Assembly (NCBI GenBank): GCA_002311025.1
Contig: DBYY01000009.1
Span: forward strand, 124,001-188,000
DNA from: Candidatus Proelusimicrobium tauri
GTDB taxonomy: Bacteria; Elusimicrobiota; Elusimicrobia; Elusimicrobiales; Elusimicrobiaceae
DNA length: 64,000 nt
Direction of reading: 5' to 3'
The notes beneath the pieces are model-generated. The model was not told the DNA's origin and did not search any database. It was given only the letters and a program-made list of their open reading frames with translations. The translations under genes and the position numbers were made by a program. Positions 33,993-43,387 of the stretch are shown here, piece by piece (position 1 is the first letter of the stretch; each line of letters begins with the position of its first letter).

Positions 33993-35639
33993 CTAGAATA
34001 AGTTATTTAGTCTTTTAAGAGTTTCTAAAACAGGTTTTTTCAAATGTATTTTTATTACTCTTCTGCCTTTCTGAGAAAGGACTTTAAAATCTGCAAGGGC
34101 CTGAGCGCTTATTAAATCACCAAAGGTATAACTTTGTCTTGGAATAGCAACTTCCTGCTCGGGCTGGGCGCTTAAAATTATAAAGATACCGTTTCCGCCG
34201 TCACCTTTATGAAGTTGTCCGGTGGAGTGTAAGTATCTCGGTCCGTAGCCAAACAAAACGGCCGCTTTACTATTTTGTAAAAGTTTCTCTCTGATATCTT
34301 TTAAAGTTTCATCAATTTGCGGTGTTTCGTTTAAGTAAGCAAGCAAAGCAATATAATCATTGGGTTTAACAAATTTTAAAATATCTTTACCTAGATTTTC
34401 CAATTTAACTTTACCTTGTAAATTCTCGCTTGTTAAAAGTTCGGCTTCTGCCTGAGGGTCTTTAACACCCTTAGATAAATCTGCCAAAATACCTTTAGCA
34501 ATAGTTTTTGCTTCTTGGACGTTTGGTTGATCAAAAGGATCAATTTTCATAATTGCACCGCAAGCAGCCGTTGCAATTTCCCAAAGTAAAAATTGCTCGC
34601 TTATTGCTTCTAAACCGGACATTTCAATTTCAATAACGGGATAATTTTTTTCTAAGGTTTCGGTGCTTTTTTCAAACTTTAAGTTATCTTGAGATTTAAA
34701 ATCAATATGGACAAAAATTCTATCTTGCTGATAGGCATAATCTTCCAAAACACCCTCGTCCGCAACCGGCACAACACCGCAATTTTCTTTGCCGGTGGAT
34801 TCTGCGACAAGTTGTTCAATCCACAAACCGAAAGTATCAACTTCACGCGGCATTAAAAGGGTAAGTTTATCTTTTTTATTTAAAAAACCTTCGCCCATTA
34901 AAGCGCCTAGTATAAGAGGTGCTTTTTCTGTATTACTTTTAACGCTGTCGCCAAACTTTTTAGCACACTTTAAAATAGGTTCAATATCAATACCGCTTAA
35001 AGCAGCCGGCACCATACCGAAGAAAGATAAAGCGGAAAACCTGCCGCCGATATCGGCTTTATTGGAAAAGATTTTTCTAAATTTCTTTTCCTTTGCTAAG
35101 GCCTCAAGACCTGTATTAGGGTCTGTAATAGCAATAAAATTCTCCCCGGGATTTGCTTTTACTTTGGAAACTTCCTCATAAAAATACGCAAATTGAGAAG
35201 ATGGTTCTACCGTAGAGCCGGATTTACTTGCAAAAATAAATAAAGTTTTTTCAGGATTAATTTGCGCACGCACTTTGCTAACCCAATCCGGGCTGGTGCT
35301 GTCTAAAACAATTAAAGCGGGGTATCCTTCTTTTTTCCCAAATAAAACACGCAAAACTTCCGGTGCTAAACTACTGCCGCCCATACCCATTAAAACAACA
35401 TGTCTATAAATATCTTTCACACTTTTGGCAAAATCTTTTACTTCGTTTAAATGCTCAAGTGTCCAGTTATAAACCTCAGTCCAACCAAGAGAATTATTTA
35501 TAATTTTTGTATGTTCTTCTTCAGTTTTCCAAAGACTCGCTTGATGTCGATAAAGTCTTGCGGTAAAATCTTTTTCGGCAAGTTTGTTAATGCCTTTTGT
35601 AAAAAGTTCTTCTGCTTGTTTGTTAAACTTTATTTGCAT
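33993..35639 (-). CDS. pgi: Glucose-6-phosphate isomerase
   Basis: 548 residues. The SIS-type sugar isomerase core has VLMGMGGSSLAPEV and the phosphate-binding ASKSGSTVE, with GGRFSALS further on. It interconverts glucose-6-phosphate and fructose-6-phosphate. The sequence style is that of the PGI part of transaldolase-PGI fusions, but no transaldolase domain is present. A GAGGG site precedes the ATG. pgm at 49449 supplies the linked glucose-1-phosphate step. Confidence 0.9.
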   Translation of the reverse strand: MQIKFNKQAEELFTKGINKLAEKDFTARLYRHQASLWKTEEEHTKIINNSLGWTEVYNWTLEHLNEVKDFAKSVKDIYRHVVLMGMGGSSLAPEVLRVLFGKKEGYPALIVLDSTSPDWVSKVRAQINPEKTLFIFASKSGSTVEPSSQFAYFYEEVSKVKANPGENFIAITDPNTGLEALAKEKKFRKIFSNKADIGGRFSALSFFGMVPAALSGIDIEPILKCAKKFGDSVKSNTEKAPLILGALMGEGFLNKKDKLTLLMPREVDTFGLWIEQLVAESTGKENCGVVPVADEGVLEDYAYQQDRIFVHIDFKSQDNLKFEKSTETLEKNYPVIEIEMSGLEAISEQFLLWEIATAACGAIMKIDPFDQPNVQEAKTIAKGILADLSKGVKDPQAEAELLTSENLQGKVKLENLGKDILKFVKPNDYIALLAYLNETPQIDETLKDIREKLLQNSKAAVLFGYGPRYLHSTGQLHKGDGGNGIFIILSAQPEQEVAIPRQSYTFGDLISAQALADFKVLSQKGRRVIKIHLKKPVLETLKRLNNLF

Positions 35640-35651
35640 TTTAAACCCTCT

Positions 35652-36326
35652 TTATTTATTTTTAAATTTTAAAGACCCATCTTCAATAGTATAGCAATAA
35701 TCGGCATAATCTGCAGCCTTAACATCGTGGGTTACCATCAAAACGGTAATGCCTTTTTGGGCAAGTTCGGCGAAATCTTTAAAAATTTGCTCTTTACGGG
35801 TAGTATCAAGATTGCCGGTCGGCTCATCGGCTAAAAGTAAAAGCGGTTCATTTATTAAAGCGCGCGCGATTGCGACTCTTTGTTTTTCCCCACCGCTTAA
35901 AGAAGGCGGCATTTTAAAAGCCAGATTATCCATACCCAAATTTTTTAAAAGTTCAAATGCCCTGCCTTTTGCATTTTTGCCACCGATTAACGCGGGCATA
36001 TTAACATTTTCAATAACGCTGAACTCCGGCAAAAGCCCGTCAAATTGGAAAATAAAACCCATTTTATTTAAGCGAAGTTTTGCTTTTTTGCGTTCGGATA
36101 GTTTTACGATATCTTGACCTTCAAATAAAATTTGCCCTTCGGTTACTGTGTCAAGCATAGCAATCAAATTTAAAAGCGTGCTTTTACCACTGCCGCTAGG
36201 CCCTATAAAGACATTAAAAGAACCTTGCGGAATTATTAAATCAACTCCGTTAAGCACTTTATTTTCCTGAGAACCTTCCTTGTAAACTTTGGTAAGGTTT
36301 TTTAGTTCAAGTAATATATTAGCCAT
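35652..36326 (-). CDS. lolD: Lipoprotein-releasing ABC transporter ATPase LolD
   Basis: About 224 residues from the ATG at 36326, which matches the LolD N-terminus; an in-frame ATG at 36338 is possible. Walker A GPSGSGKST, signature LSGGEKQR and Walker B LLLADEPTGNLD are intact. LolD energises extraction of outer-membrane lipoproteins from the inner membrane to LolA. Its start lies inside the end of the permease gene (lolC stop at 36319), so they are translationally coupled. MacB-type ATPases are a close alternative. Confidence 0.88.
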   Translation of the reverse strand: MANILLELKNLTKVYKEGSQENKVLNGVDLIIPQGSFNVFIGPSGSGKSTLLNLIAMLDTVTEGQILFEGQDIVKLSERKKAKLRLNKMGFIFQFDGLLPEFSVIENVNMPALIGGKNAKGRAFELLKNLGMDNLAFKMPPSLSGGEKQRVAIARALINEPLLLLADEPTGNLDTTRKEQIFKDFAELAQKGITVLMVTHDVKAADYADYCYTIEDGSLKFKNK

Positions 36327-37524
36327 AGCGTATCGCATCCACCGGATTTACTTTTGCGGCTTTATAAGCGGGATATAAAGCAGAAATAAAACATAAAGCA
36401 TAACTGCCAAAAATCACGCTTAAAACATCAAGAGTTTCTATTTTTACCGGTACTTTTGTTAAATAATAAATATCTGCCGGCAATTTAACAATATCAAAAG
36501 TAGCAATAACCCAACATAAAATACACGCTAAAACAAGACCGGATAAAATACCCGCACTTGCAATAAACAAACCTTCAAGCATAAAAATTTTTCTTATCTG
36601 AGCAGGGCTTGCACCCATAGCGCGCATAATACCGATATCTCTTAATTTTTCCGTTCCGAATAAAATTAAATTAGAAGTTATATTTAAAGAAGCAACCAAA
36701 ATTATTAAAGATAAAATAATAAACATCATCACTTTTTCAAGTTTTAAAGCGGCGTATAAATTGCCGTTTAACTGCATAAAAGTTTTAACGGAATAATTTT
36801 GCTTTGTTGCCTCATCAATTTCAAAAGCAAGAGTTTGCGCTTTTTCAAGATTATCAAGTTTTACACTCAAATTTGTAATTGCACCTTTTAAACCCAAAAA
36901 ATCCGATGCCGAGTTTAAATCGGTATAAGCAATAGTATTATCAAATTCATAATAGCCGGTTTTCAAAAGACCGGTAACAATAAACTTTTTCATCTTAGGC
37001 AATGCGCCGGCAATAGTTGCGGGTGAAACAAGCACCACTTCATCATCAATATCTACACCCATATTATAGGCAAGTTCTTGGCCCAAAACCAGCGGGGAAA
37101 GATTTTCTTTATCCGTTGTAAAAGAACCATCCGTAAGAGAAGTAATCAAATTGCTTGTTTTTGCTTCCTGCTCTTGGTCAAGTCCGCGCAAAACGACCCC
37201 TTGATTTTGCCCTTGATAATTTAAAATTGCCTGTCCGTAGATATTAGGTGCGGTTGCTTTAACGCCCTTAATTGCCTCTATTGTTTTTTGAACCTGTTGA
37301 TAACGTCCTTCGGGCATCATACCCATAACCATAATATGGGCCTGTGCACCAATAACTTTATTTTTAATATCGTTTTGAAAACCGCTCATAACGGCAAGCG
37401 TGGTAATCAAAGCAGCAACCCCCACGCAAACACCTAAAATGCCGATAATTGTGGTAATTAAGGAAAATACGCCTTTACTCTGGGAAAGCAAATAACGTTT
37501 TGCGACAAAACTTTCAAACTTCAT
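36319..37524 (-). CDS. lolC: LolC/LolE-type lipoprotein-releasing permease
   Basis: 401 residues: an N-terminal membrane helix, a periplasmic MacB-PCD domain (about 45-250) and three C-terminal helices (about 265-395), the FtsX-superfamily layout. FVAKRYLLS at the start is typical of LolC/E. Only one permease gene is present, so the transporter may be a homodimer (LolF-like). No ribosome site is seen. TACAAT ends 8 nt before the ATG, suggesting a near-leaderless mRNA. Confidence 0.88.
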   Translation of the reverse strand: MKFESFVAKRYLLSQSKGVFSLITTIIGILGVCVGVAALITTLAVMSGFQNDIKNKVIGAQAHIMVMGMMPEGRYQQVQKTIEAIKGVKATAPNIYGQAILNYQGQNQGVVLRGLDQEQEAKTSNLITSLTDGSFTTDKENLSPLVLGQELAYNMGVDIDDEVVLVSPATIAGALPKMKKFIVTGLLKTGYYEFDNTIAYTDLNSASDFLGLKGAITNLSVKLDNLEKAQTLAFEIDEATKQNYSVKTFMQLNGNLYAALKLEKVMMFIILSLIILVASLNITSNLILFGTEKLRDIGIMRAMGASPAQIRKIFMLEGLFIASAGILSGLVLACILCWVIATFDIVKLPADIYYLTKVPVKIETLDVLSVIFGSYALCFISALYPAYKAAKVNPVDAIRYG

Positions 37525-37532
37525 ATATAGAT

Positions 37533-37538
37533 ATTGTA
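37533..37538 (-). promoter_or_regulatory. Predicted -10 of lolC
   Basis: TACAAT on the minus strand, 8 nt before the lolC ATG, with no Shine-Dalgarno between. No convincing -35 is visible. Confidence 0.4.
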
Positions 37539-37742
37539 TAAAAAAAGAGAATATTTATCTATACAGTTATTTACATTAATGACTTATATAAAGGAATAGC
37601 AACAAAATACGGATTTTCTGCAAGAGTTTCTAAGCACAGGAAACGAAAGTTTTTGCGTATTTACTAAGTATATCTATTTTAATGGTATTTTGAGGCTATT
37701 TTTAATTAGTCTCTTCTAAAGAAAAACCGCTTTTAAAAACAA

Positions 37743-37923
37743 GGTATACCCAAAGCGGACGGCAGTCCTGCGTATCCGAAGTTTTTAAAAAATTTAAAAA
37801 ACAGAGCATATAAGTTTTGCAAGGATTTTGCGTTTATAGTAGGCGCAACCGAGGAAGTGTATACTGTGAAAGGCCGGAGGCCGAAGTATCCGACCGAGGT
37901 CGCAACACCCTATAAACGCAAAA
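37743..37923. repeat. Structured intergenic element with two related hairpin units
   Basis: It lies in the 411-bp gap between pilT and lolC, which otherwise holds only A/T-rich sequence. Unit A (37743-37781) reads GGTATAC, AAAG, the hairpin GGAC-GGCA-GTCC, then GTATCCGAAG. Unit B (37859-37893) reads GTATAC, AAAG, the hairpin GGCC-GGA-GGCC, then GTATCCGA. A perfect 14-bp inverted repeat (37826-37839 and 37910-37923) encloses unit B just after the pilT stop. Base composition is richer in G+C than the surroundings. It could be a dispersed repeat, a pilT mRNA 3' structure or a small RNA. Confidence 0.6.
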
Positions 37924-37935
37924 GCCGACGCAAAA

Positions 37936-39009
37936 TTATTTTTCTTTGCCGCTGATTTGTATCATATATGCCTTAAAGTCATTAACGTCTGTTGAGTGCA
38001 TTAAGGCATCTTCGTAAGTAATTTTCTTGCTCAAATAAAGTTCAGCCAAACTATGGTTCATGGTTGACATACCGAATTGTGTGCCGGTTTGCATAACGTG
38101 AATAAGTTGTTCGGTTTTTTCATCGCGGATGATAGCGCGGGCAGCGGAAGTTGCTAAAAGAACTTCGGTTGCTAAGACGCGGCCTTTGCCGTCAGCCGTA
38201 AGCATAAGTTGTTGAGAGAAAACCGCTTCAAGCACGAAGGATAATTGAGTTCTTGCCTGTGTTTGCTGGCTTGGCGGATACATGTCAATAATACGGTTGA
38301 TAGTTTGCATAGCATCGTTTGTATGCAAGGTTGCAAAAACCAAGTGACCGGTTTCGGCAGCGTTCAAGGCCTGCTGGGTTGTTTCCAAATCTCTTAACTC
38401 ACCGACTAAGATAACATCGGGGTCTTGTCTTAAAACATATTTTAGAGCAGTAGCAAAACTTTCGGTATCGTGACCGACTTCTCTTTGGTTAATAATACTG
38501 CGTTTATGTCTATGAACGAACTCAATAGGGTCTTCTACCGTCATAATATGATAACCATAATTTTCATTAATGTAGTTAATCATACTTGCAAGGGTAGTTG
38601 ATTTACCAGAACCTGTCGGACCGGTAACAAGAATCAAACCTTTATTTAAATTTACGATTCTATCAACGGCGGCCGGCAAACCAAGTTCTCTGAATGTTTT
38701 AAAGCCTATGGGAATGGCTCTTATAGCAACACCGACGCAACCTCTTTGTCTAAAAACATTGACCCTTATACGACCGATATCTTTAATAGAAAAAGCGAAG
38801 TCAAGTTCATTATTTGTTTCAAATCTGCTTTTTTGTTCATCGGACATGATAGAGTAAATCAAAGCCTGTGTCTGTTCTGGTGTTAATGGGTCGTAGGGAG
38901 TTTGAAACAATTCCCCGTTAATACGCAAAATCGGAGGAACACCAACAGTTAAGTGCAAGTCCGAAGCCCCTTTATTCTTCATTATTTTAAATAATTCGTC
39001 AATCAGCAT
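37936..39009 (-). CDS. pilT: Type IV pilus retraction ATPase PilT
   Basis: 357 residues, normal PilT length. The N-terminal PAS-like domain (KGASDLHLTVGVPPILRINGEL) is followed by Walker A GPTGSGKST, the Asp box, Walker B DPDVILVGELRD and the His box ATLHTND. PilT is a hexameric ATPase on the inner face of the inner membrane that drives pilus retraction. AIRAIP near 100 is also typical. The upstream gene, 2 bp away, encodes a GYF-like membrane protein. Confidence 0.96.
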   Translation of the reverse strand: MLIDELFKIMKNKGASDLHLTVGVPPILRINGELFQTPYDPLTPEQTQALIYSIMSDEQKSRFETNNELDFAFSIKDIGRIRVNVFRQRGCVGVAIRAIPIGFKTFRELGLPAAVDRIVNLNKGLILVTGPTGSGKSTTLASMINYINENYGYHIMTVEDPIEFVHRHKRSIINQREVGHDTESFATALKYVLRQDPDVILVGELRDLETTQQALNAAETGHLVFATLHTNDAMQTINRIIDMYPPSQQTQARTQLSFVLEAVFSQQLMLTADGKGRVLATEVLLATSAARAIIRDEKTEQLIHVMQTGTQFGMSTMNHSLAELYLSKKITYEDALMHSTDVNDFKAYMIQISGKEK

Positions 39010-39011
39010 TT

Positions 39012-40337
39012 TTATTCTCCTTTTACAACACCTTTTAGAATATCCATACCCAGATTATTTAATCCGGCAATTTCATTTTTATCCAAATCTATGCTAAAAG
39101 AATAGACTATGGGTTCTTGTCTAATCTTATTTGCGGAAAAGTGAACATAATAATTTCTTCCGCTTAAAACATCTGCGACCCAACTTGTTTGATAATCGGC
39201 ATATCTGCTACTTAAGTAATCCCCCAAACTATTGCCGTTTGAAAGAATAAATTTTTTAACCTTGGCAATTGCTCTATCCTGTTCGGCATTATCATTTTGA
39301 GAAGCAAAAAAAGCAGAAGCATCCGTCGTTGGAGTATCTAGAATATCTCTTGCTTCGGTGCTTTGTAAAGGACTTGCCTGCGTTTTTACGGGTAATGCTG
39401 CGGTTTGTGTTTCTTGTTGGTTTTGCTGCGTTTCTTTTTCATCGGAACTGGGACTTAATAAGGCCAAAAGTAAGGCAACACCAACAAGAATAAACATAAG
39501 TAAAACCAAAAGAAAAATTTTATTGTTTTTCTTGCGAATATCCTCTTTACTGGGAGGAGTATCCATAATATCTTCCGTTTGGCTGGCATTTTCTTTTATT
39601 TCCCGCGTGGCTCTTTCTTTTGCTCTTTCGGCAGCACCGTAAGTATCATAAATATGTTCTGAAATATCTGCAATTTCCTTTGTCCTATTAATTTCTTTTT
39701 CCGGACGTTCAAAAATATTCAAAATGGGAGTATCATCTAAAGAATCCTCTTCAGATAAAGAAGACGGTGCGGAAAAAGCATCAAATTTATCTTCTTCTTT
39801 TTCATTATCATCACTTAGAATTGCTTTAGCGGGAATATCTTCAAGCAAAGTATCCCCTTCGGCATCCAAACGCGGAGCAATAACATGGCTTGAAATAGTA
39901 TCTTCTATATTGGGTGCTATTTGCGGTCTATCACTTTCAAAGGGATTTTTTTCAGTTTCATTATTCGGCGGAAGGATAGGTTCTTGGGATATAGACTCAT
40001 CGGAATTCATCTGTTCTATGCCTTCTTGCAAAGCATCATCTAAAGAAACTTCTTCGGGAATTTCCATCTCCGCTTCGCTTTGAGTATCTTCTGGATTTTG
40101 GAGAGGTGCTTGTTCCTGATTTTGAGAAGTTACAGTATTTCGCGGATTTGGTTTTTTATCTTCAACAACAGGGAAAAAATCCTGCGCATAATTTTGCGGG
40201 GTTTTCCAAAAATCCGCCTCTTCTGCTTTATCTTCAGGACAAACCAAACAATCATCCGCAAAGAATTCGTCTTTCTTTATTTCTTCTACGGATAAAGGCC
40301 CGACAACATCGCCGTTTTTAAGAAACCAATATTTCAT
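39012..40337 (-). CDS. GYF_2-like domain membrane protein upstream of pilT
   Basis: 441 residues. The first 50 resemble a GYF_2 (DUF4339-type) domain (YWFLKNGDVVGPLSVEEI). A long acidic, probably disordered linker (about 65-265) follows. One membrane helix is clear (about 272-296, FLLVLLMFILVGVALLLALL). After another polar linker a small folded domain ends the protein (about 345-441). GYF domains bind Pro-rich peptides or bacterial partners. Its tight coupling to pilT (2 bp) suggests a regulator or scaffold for the motor, which is inference. It follows gltX with no gap. Confidence 0.65.
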   Translation of the reverse strand: MKYWFLKNGDVVGPLSVEEIKKDEFFADDCLVCPEDKAEEADFWKTPQNYAQDFFPVVEDKKPNPRNTVTSQNQEQAPLQNPEDTQSEAEMEIPEEVSLDDALQEGIEQMNSDESISQEPILPPNNETEKNPFESDRPQIAPNIEDTISSHVIAPRLDAEGDTLLEDIPAKAILSDDNEKEEDKFDAFSAPSSLSEEDSLDDTPILNIFERPEKEINRTKEIADISEHIYDTYGAAERAKERATREIKENASQTEDIMDTPPSKEDIRKKNNKIFLLVLLMFILVGVALLLALLSPSSDEKETQQNQQETQTAALPVKTQASPLQSTEARDILDTPTTDASAFFASQNDNAEQDRAIAKVKKFILSNGNSLGDYLSSRYADYQTSWVADVLSGRNYYVHFSANKIRQEPIVYSFSIDLDKNEIAGLNNLGMDILKGVVKGE

Positions 40338-41804
40338 TTATCTCACGCTACAATTAATAACATCGCCTACTCTATTTAATACCATATCTTTGCCCATATA
40401 TTCAAGCATTTTAAATAAAGTCGGTCCGTGACTTCTGCCGGAAACAGCCGCTCTTAACGGGTGGAAAACCTGCCCTGCTTTTAAGCCGTTTTCTTTAGCG
40501 GTTTTGCGAGCAATTTCCTCAAGAGAAGTTTCCGTCCAATTATCCAAAGTGCTATAAGCCTTCTCAATTAATTTAAGAGCCTCTTTAGCCGCATCGGATT
40601 TCAAAACTTTTTCAATTACATCCTCTTCATATTCTACCTTATCTGTAAAGAAAAAGTTTATTAAACCCGGAATTTCTTTTAAAGTTTTATATTTTTCCTG
40701 CTCAAGAGCGATAATGTTTTTGAGTTTTTGTTCATCTTGCCCCTGAGCAACATTTGCTGCTTTTAAGAAGGGTTTTGCCGCTTCATATAAAGCATCAATA
40801 CTCATCTGGCGGATATATTCGCCATTCATCCAAGTTAATTTTGCATTATCAAAAACAGCCGGACTTTTTTGGCAACCTTTAATATCAAATTTCTTTTCAA
40901 GTTCACCGGGAGCAAAAAGTTGTTGAGAATCAGAAGTACTCCATCCGAGCAAAGCAAGATAGTTAATCAAAGCAGCCGGCAAGAAACCTTGATTTTTATA
41001 TTCAATTACGCTTGTATCTCCGTGTCTTTTGGAAAGTTTTGTGCCGTCGGGTCCGTGTATCATAGAAAGGTGCGCCATTATAGGATGTTGCCAACCAAAC
41101 GCCTTGTAAATTTGTATTTGCGCAGGTGTATTTGAAATATGGTCATCACCTCTAATGACATGAGTCATACCCATTAAGTGGTCGTCAATGACGCAAGCGA
41201 AATTATAGGTAGGATAACCGCTTGTTTTTTGAATAACTAAATCGTACAAATCTTTATTTTCAAAAGAAACATGACCGCGTATTAAGTCATCAAAAGCGGT
41301 GGTTCCTTCTTTTGGCATTTTAAAACGAATAACATATTTTCTGCCTTGTGCTTCAAGTTTTTCCTGTTCTTCTTTTGTTAAATTGCGGCAACGGCCGTCA
41401 TATCTGGGCGGGCGGTGATTTGCAAGAGCATCTTTACGCATTTCTTCAAGTTCTTCTTCGGTGCAATAACATTTATAAGCAAGACCTCTTGCCAAAAGGT
41501 CATCAATATATTTTTTGTATAAACCTTGGTCTGCTCTTTGGGCTTGATAATAAGGAGCATGAGGGCCTTTAATTGTACCGTCAGGCATAGGGCCTTCATC
41601 CCAAGTTAAGCCTGCCCACATAAGGCCGTCATAAATTGCTTTTACAGATTCTTGAGTGGATCTTTCTTCGTCGGTATCTTCTATTCTCAAAATAAAAGTG
41701 CCGCCCTCCTTTTTGGCAAAAAGATAATTAAAAAGTGCTGTTCTAAGGCCGCCAATATGTAAGTGCCCTGTCGGCGAGGGGGCGAAACGAACTCTGATAC
41801 TCAT
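40338..41804 (-). CDS. gltX: Glutamyl-tRNA synthetase
   Basis: 488 residues, full length. The class I HIGH motif appears as HIGGLRTALFNYLFA and the KMSKS loop as KLSKRHG. A zinc-binding-like CYCTEEE with a CRN segment lies at about 110-140. The enzyme charges tRNA-Glu and possibly tRNA-Gln. A GAGAGG ribosome site and a TATAAT lie upstream, in the divergent gap with the asparaginase-like gene. Confidence 0.97.
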   Translation of the reverse strand: MSIRVRFAPSPTGHLHIGGLRTALFNYLFAKKEGGTFILRIEDTDEERSTQESVKAIYDGLMWAGLTWDEGPMPDGTIKGPHAPYYQAQRADQGLYKKYIDDLLARGLAYKCYCTEEELEEMRKDALANHRPPRYDGRCRNLTKEEQEKLEAQGRKYVIRFKMPKEGTTAFDDLIRGHVSFENKDLYDLVIQKTSGYPTYNFACVIDDHLMGMTHVIRGDDHISNTPAQIQIYKAFGWQHPIMAHLSMIHGPDGTKLSKRHGDTSVIEYKNQGFLPAALINYLALLGWSTSDSQQLFAPGELEKKFDIKGCQKSPAVFDNAKLTWMNGEYIRQMSIDALYEAAKPFLKAANVAQGQDEQKLKNIIALEQEKYKTLKEIPGLINFFFTDKVEYEEDVIEKVLKSDAAKEALKLIEKAYSTLDNWTETSLEEIARKTAKENGLKAGQVFHPLRAAVSGRSHGPTLFKMLEYMGKDMVLNRVGDVINCSVR

Positions 41805-41879
41805 TTTATTTTCCTCTCAATATTTTATATAAATATATTATACTTAAATTAGAGGACTTTTTAAAAGGAGATTATTTTT

Positions 41880-42368
41880 ATGGCACTCAGAATTTTTGTT
41901 ACCGGCGGGACTTTTGATAAAGAATATAATGAACTTACAGGTGAATTATTTTTTAAAAAAACGCACTTACAAGAAATTTTAAAGCAAGGGCGTTGCCGCT
42001 TACCTGTTAAAATAACGACCTTAATGTTAAAAGATAGCCTTTTTATGACCGATGCTGATAGAAAAATTATTTTAAAAGCCGTTCAAAATTGCTCCGAAAA
42101 AGAAATTGTCATTACCCACGGCACCGATACTATGGAAAAAACCGCTATGTTTTTAGGCGGAAAAATTAAAGATAAAACTGTTGTTTTAACCGGTGCTATG
42201 ATACCTTATAAATTTGGTTCTTCAGACGGTATTTTCAATTTATCAAGCGCTTTATCTTTTGCACAGGCCTTGCCTTACGGCACTTTTGTTGCAATGAACG
42301 GCAAACTTTTCCCCTTTGATAATGTAACAAAGAACAGACAACTGGGAGTTTTTGAAAATAAGAAATGA
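41880..42368 (+). CDS. Short asparaginase-like protein (N-terminal domain only)
   Basis: 162 residues corresponding only to the N-terminal catalytic half of L-asparaginases. The nucleophile Thr11 in TGGTFDKEY and the Thr82-Asp83 pair in THGTDT are present, and TGAMIPY follows. Full-length enzymes are about 330 residues; stand-alone forms of this size are known as a separate family. It may hydrolyse asparagine or a related amide, or bind one. An AAGGAG site precedes the ATG. It overlaps the next gene by 4 bp. Confidence 0.8.
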   Translation: MALRIFVTGGTFDKEYNELTGELFFKKTHLQEILKQGRCRLPVKITTLMLKDSLFMTDADRKIILKAVQNCSEKEIVITHGTDTMEKTAMFLGGKIKDKTVVLTGAMIPYKFGSSDGIFNLSSALSFAQALPYGTFVAMNGKLFPFDNVTKNRQLGVFENKK

Positions 42369-43387
42369 TTTTATTTTTTTCGGTATTTGCTTTCCTACTT
42401 GTTTTAATGCATTATATTTGCTTTTTGCAAAGTTTTGCTTTATCTTCCTTTTTGTTAAGACTTTTACCTTTGCTGATTGCCTGTCTGTTTATCTTTCTGC
42501 TTTTTGTAGTGCATAAATATAATGGCTTTGGGGCGGCATTTTTGCATATTTTTGTTTACGGTTGGCTTGGTTTTATTTTTCTTTGGTTTTGTTTGAGTAT
42601 GTTGTTTATGTTTCTTAAAATATGCCATCTTGATTTACCCATTTACTTACCGTTCGTAATAGCCTTACTTTTAACTTTTATTTCAACTTGGACCGCCTTT
42701 AAAACACCTTTAATAAAACAAATGGAAATCTCCAGCGAAAAAATAAAGCAACCCGTTTTAATTGCCCAAATTTCAGATACCCATTTAGGCAAAAACATCT
42801 TTCCAAAACGCTTTGAAAAAGCCCTTAAAAAAATGGAAGAGTATAACCCCGATATTATAGTTTTTACCGGTGATGTTTTTGAAGAAACCCAAAATATGCA
42901 GCCTTATATTGAGTTAATAAAAAATCTAAATGCCCCTTGCGGTAAATATGTTATAAGCGGTAACCACGAGTATTACGGCGGGCTTGCGCAAAACAAAGAA
43001 CTTTTTAAACAAGCAGACCTTACCGATTTAGATAATAAAACCGTTCAGTCCTGCGGAATAATAATAAACGGCGTCAGCGATATACCGGACCAAGATTTTT
43101 TAAATAATCTTAAAAAGCAAGAACAGTTTAGTATTCTCTTGAAACATCAGCCAAACGATTTTGAAAAACTTGCCTCAAAAATTGATTTAATGTTAAGCGG
43201 GCACACTCACGCAGGGCAAATTTTCCCTTTTAATTATTTAGTTGCTTTAAGATATAAATATGTAAAAGGACTTCATAAATACGGAGAAAGTAATTTGTAC
43301 GTAAACCCCGGAACTTTTTACTGGGGCCCTTCAATGCGTTTACTGACTAACAATGAAATTACTTTAATAAAATTAAATGAAAAATAA
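42365..43387 (+). CDS. Membrane-anchored metallophosphoesterase (YkuE-like)
   Basis: 340 residues. Four hydrophobic segments occupy the first 115 residues. They are followed by a calcineurin-like phosphoesterase domain with the metal motifs ISDTHLG, FTGDVFE, GNHEYY and SGHTHAGQ in order. Members of this group act on lipid or nucleotide phosphates at the membrane. The substrate cannot be read here. Overlaps of 4 and 11 bp tie it to the asparaginase-like gene and to the GH3 gene. Confidence 0.85.
   Translation: MILFFSVFAFLLVLMHYICFLQSFALSSFLLRLLPLLIACLFIFLLFVVHKYNGFGAAFLHIFVYGWLGFIFLWFCLSMLFMFLKICHLDLPIYLPFVIALLLTFISTWTAFKTPLIKQMEISSEKIKQPVLIAQISDTHLGKNIFPKRFEKALKKMEEYNPDIIVFTGDVFEETQNMQPYIELIKNLNAPCGKYVISGNHEYYGGLAQNKELFKQADLTDLDNKTVQSCGIIINGVSDIPDQDFLNNLKKQEQFSILLKHQPNDFEKLASKIDLMLSGHTHAGQIFPFNYLVALRYKYVKGLHKYGESNLYVNPGTFYWGPSMRLLTNNEITLIKLNEK

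Noticed and set aside
34000..35639. Transaldolase-PGI fusion
   Set aside because: Only the PGI part is present; the gene begins at a normal ATG with a GAGGG site and nothing upstream resembles transaldolase.
37755..37930. Small protein on the minus strand in the pilT-lolC gap
   Set aside because: The frame is open for about 58 codons but has no ATG, GTG or ribosome site in a sensible place; the hairpin units explain the sequence better.
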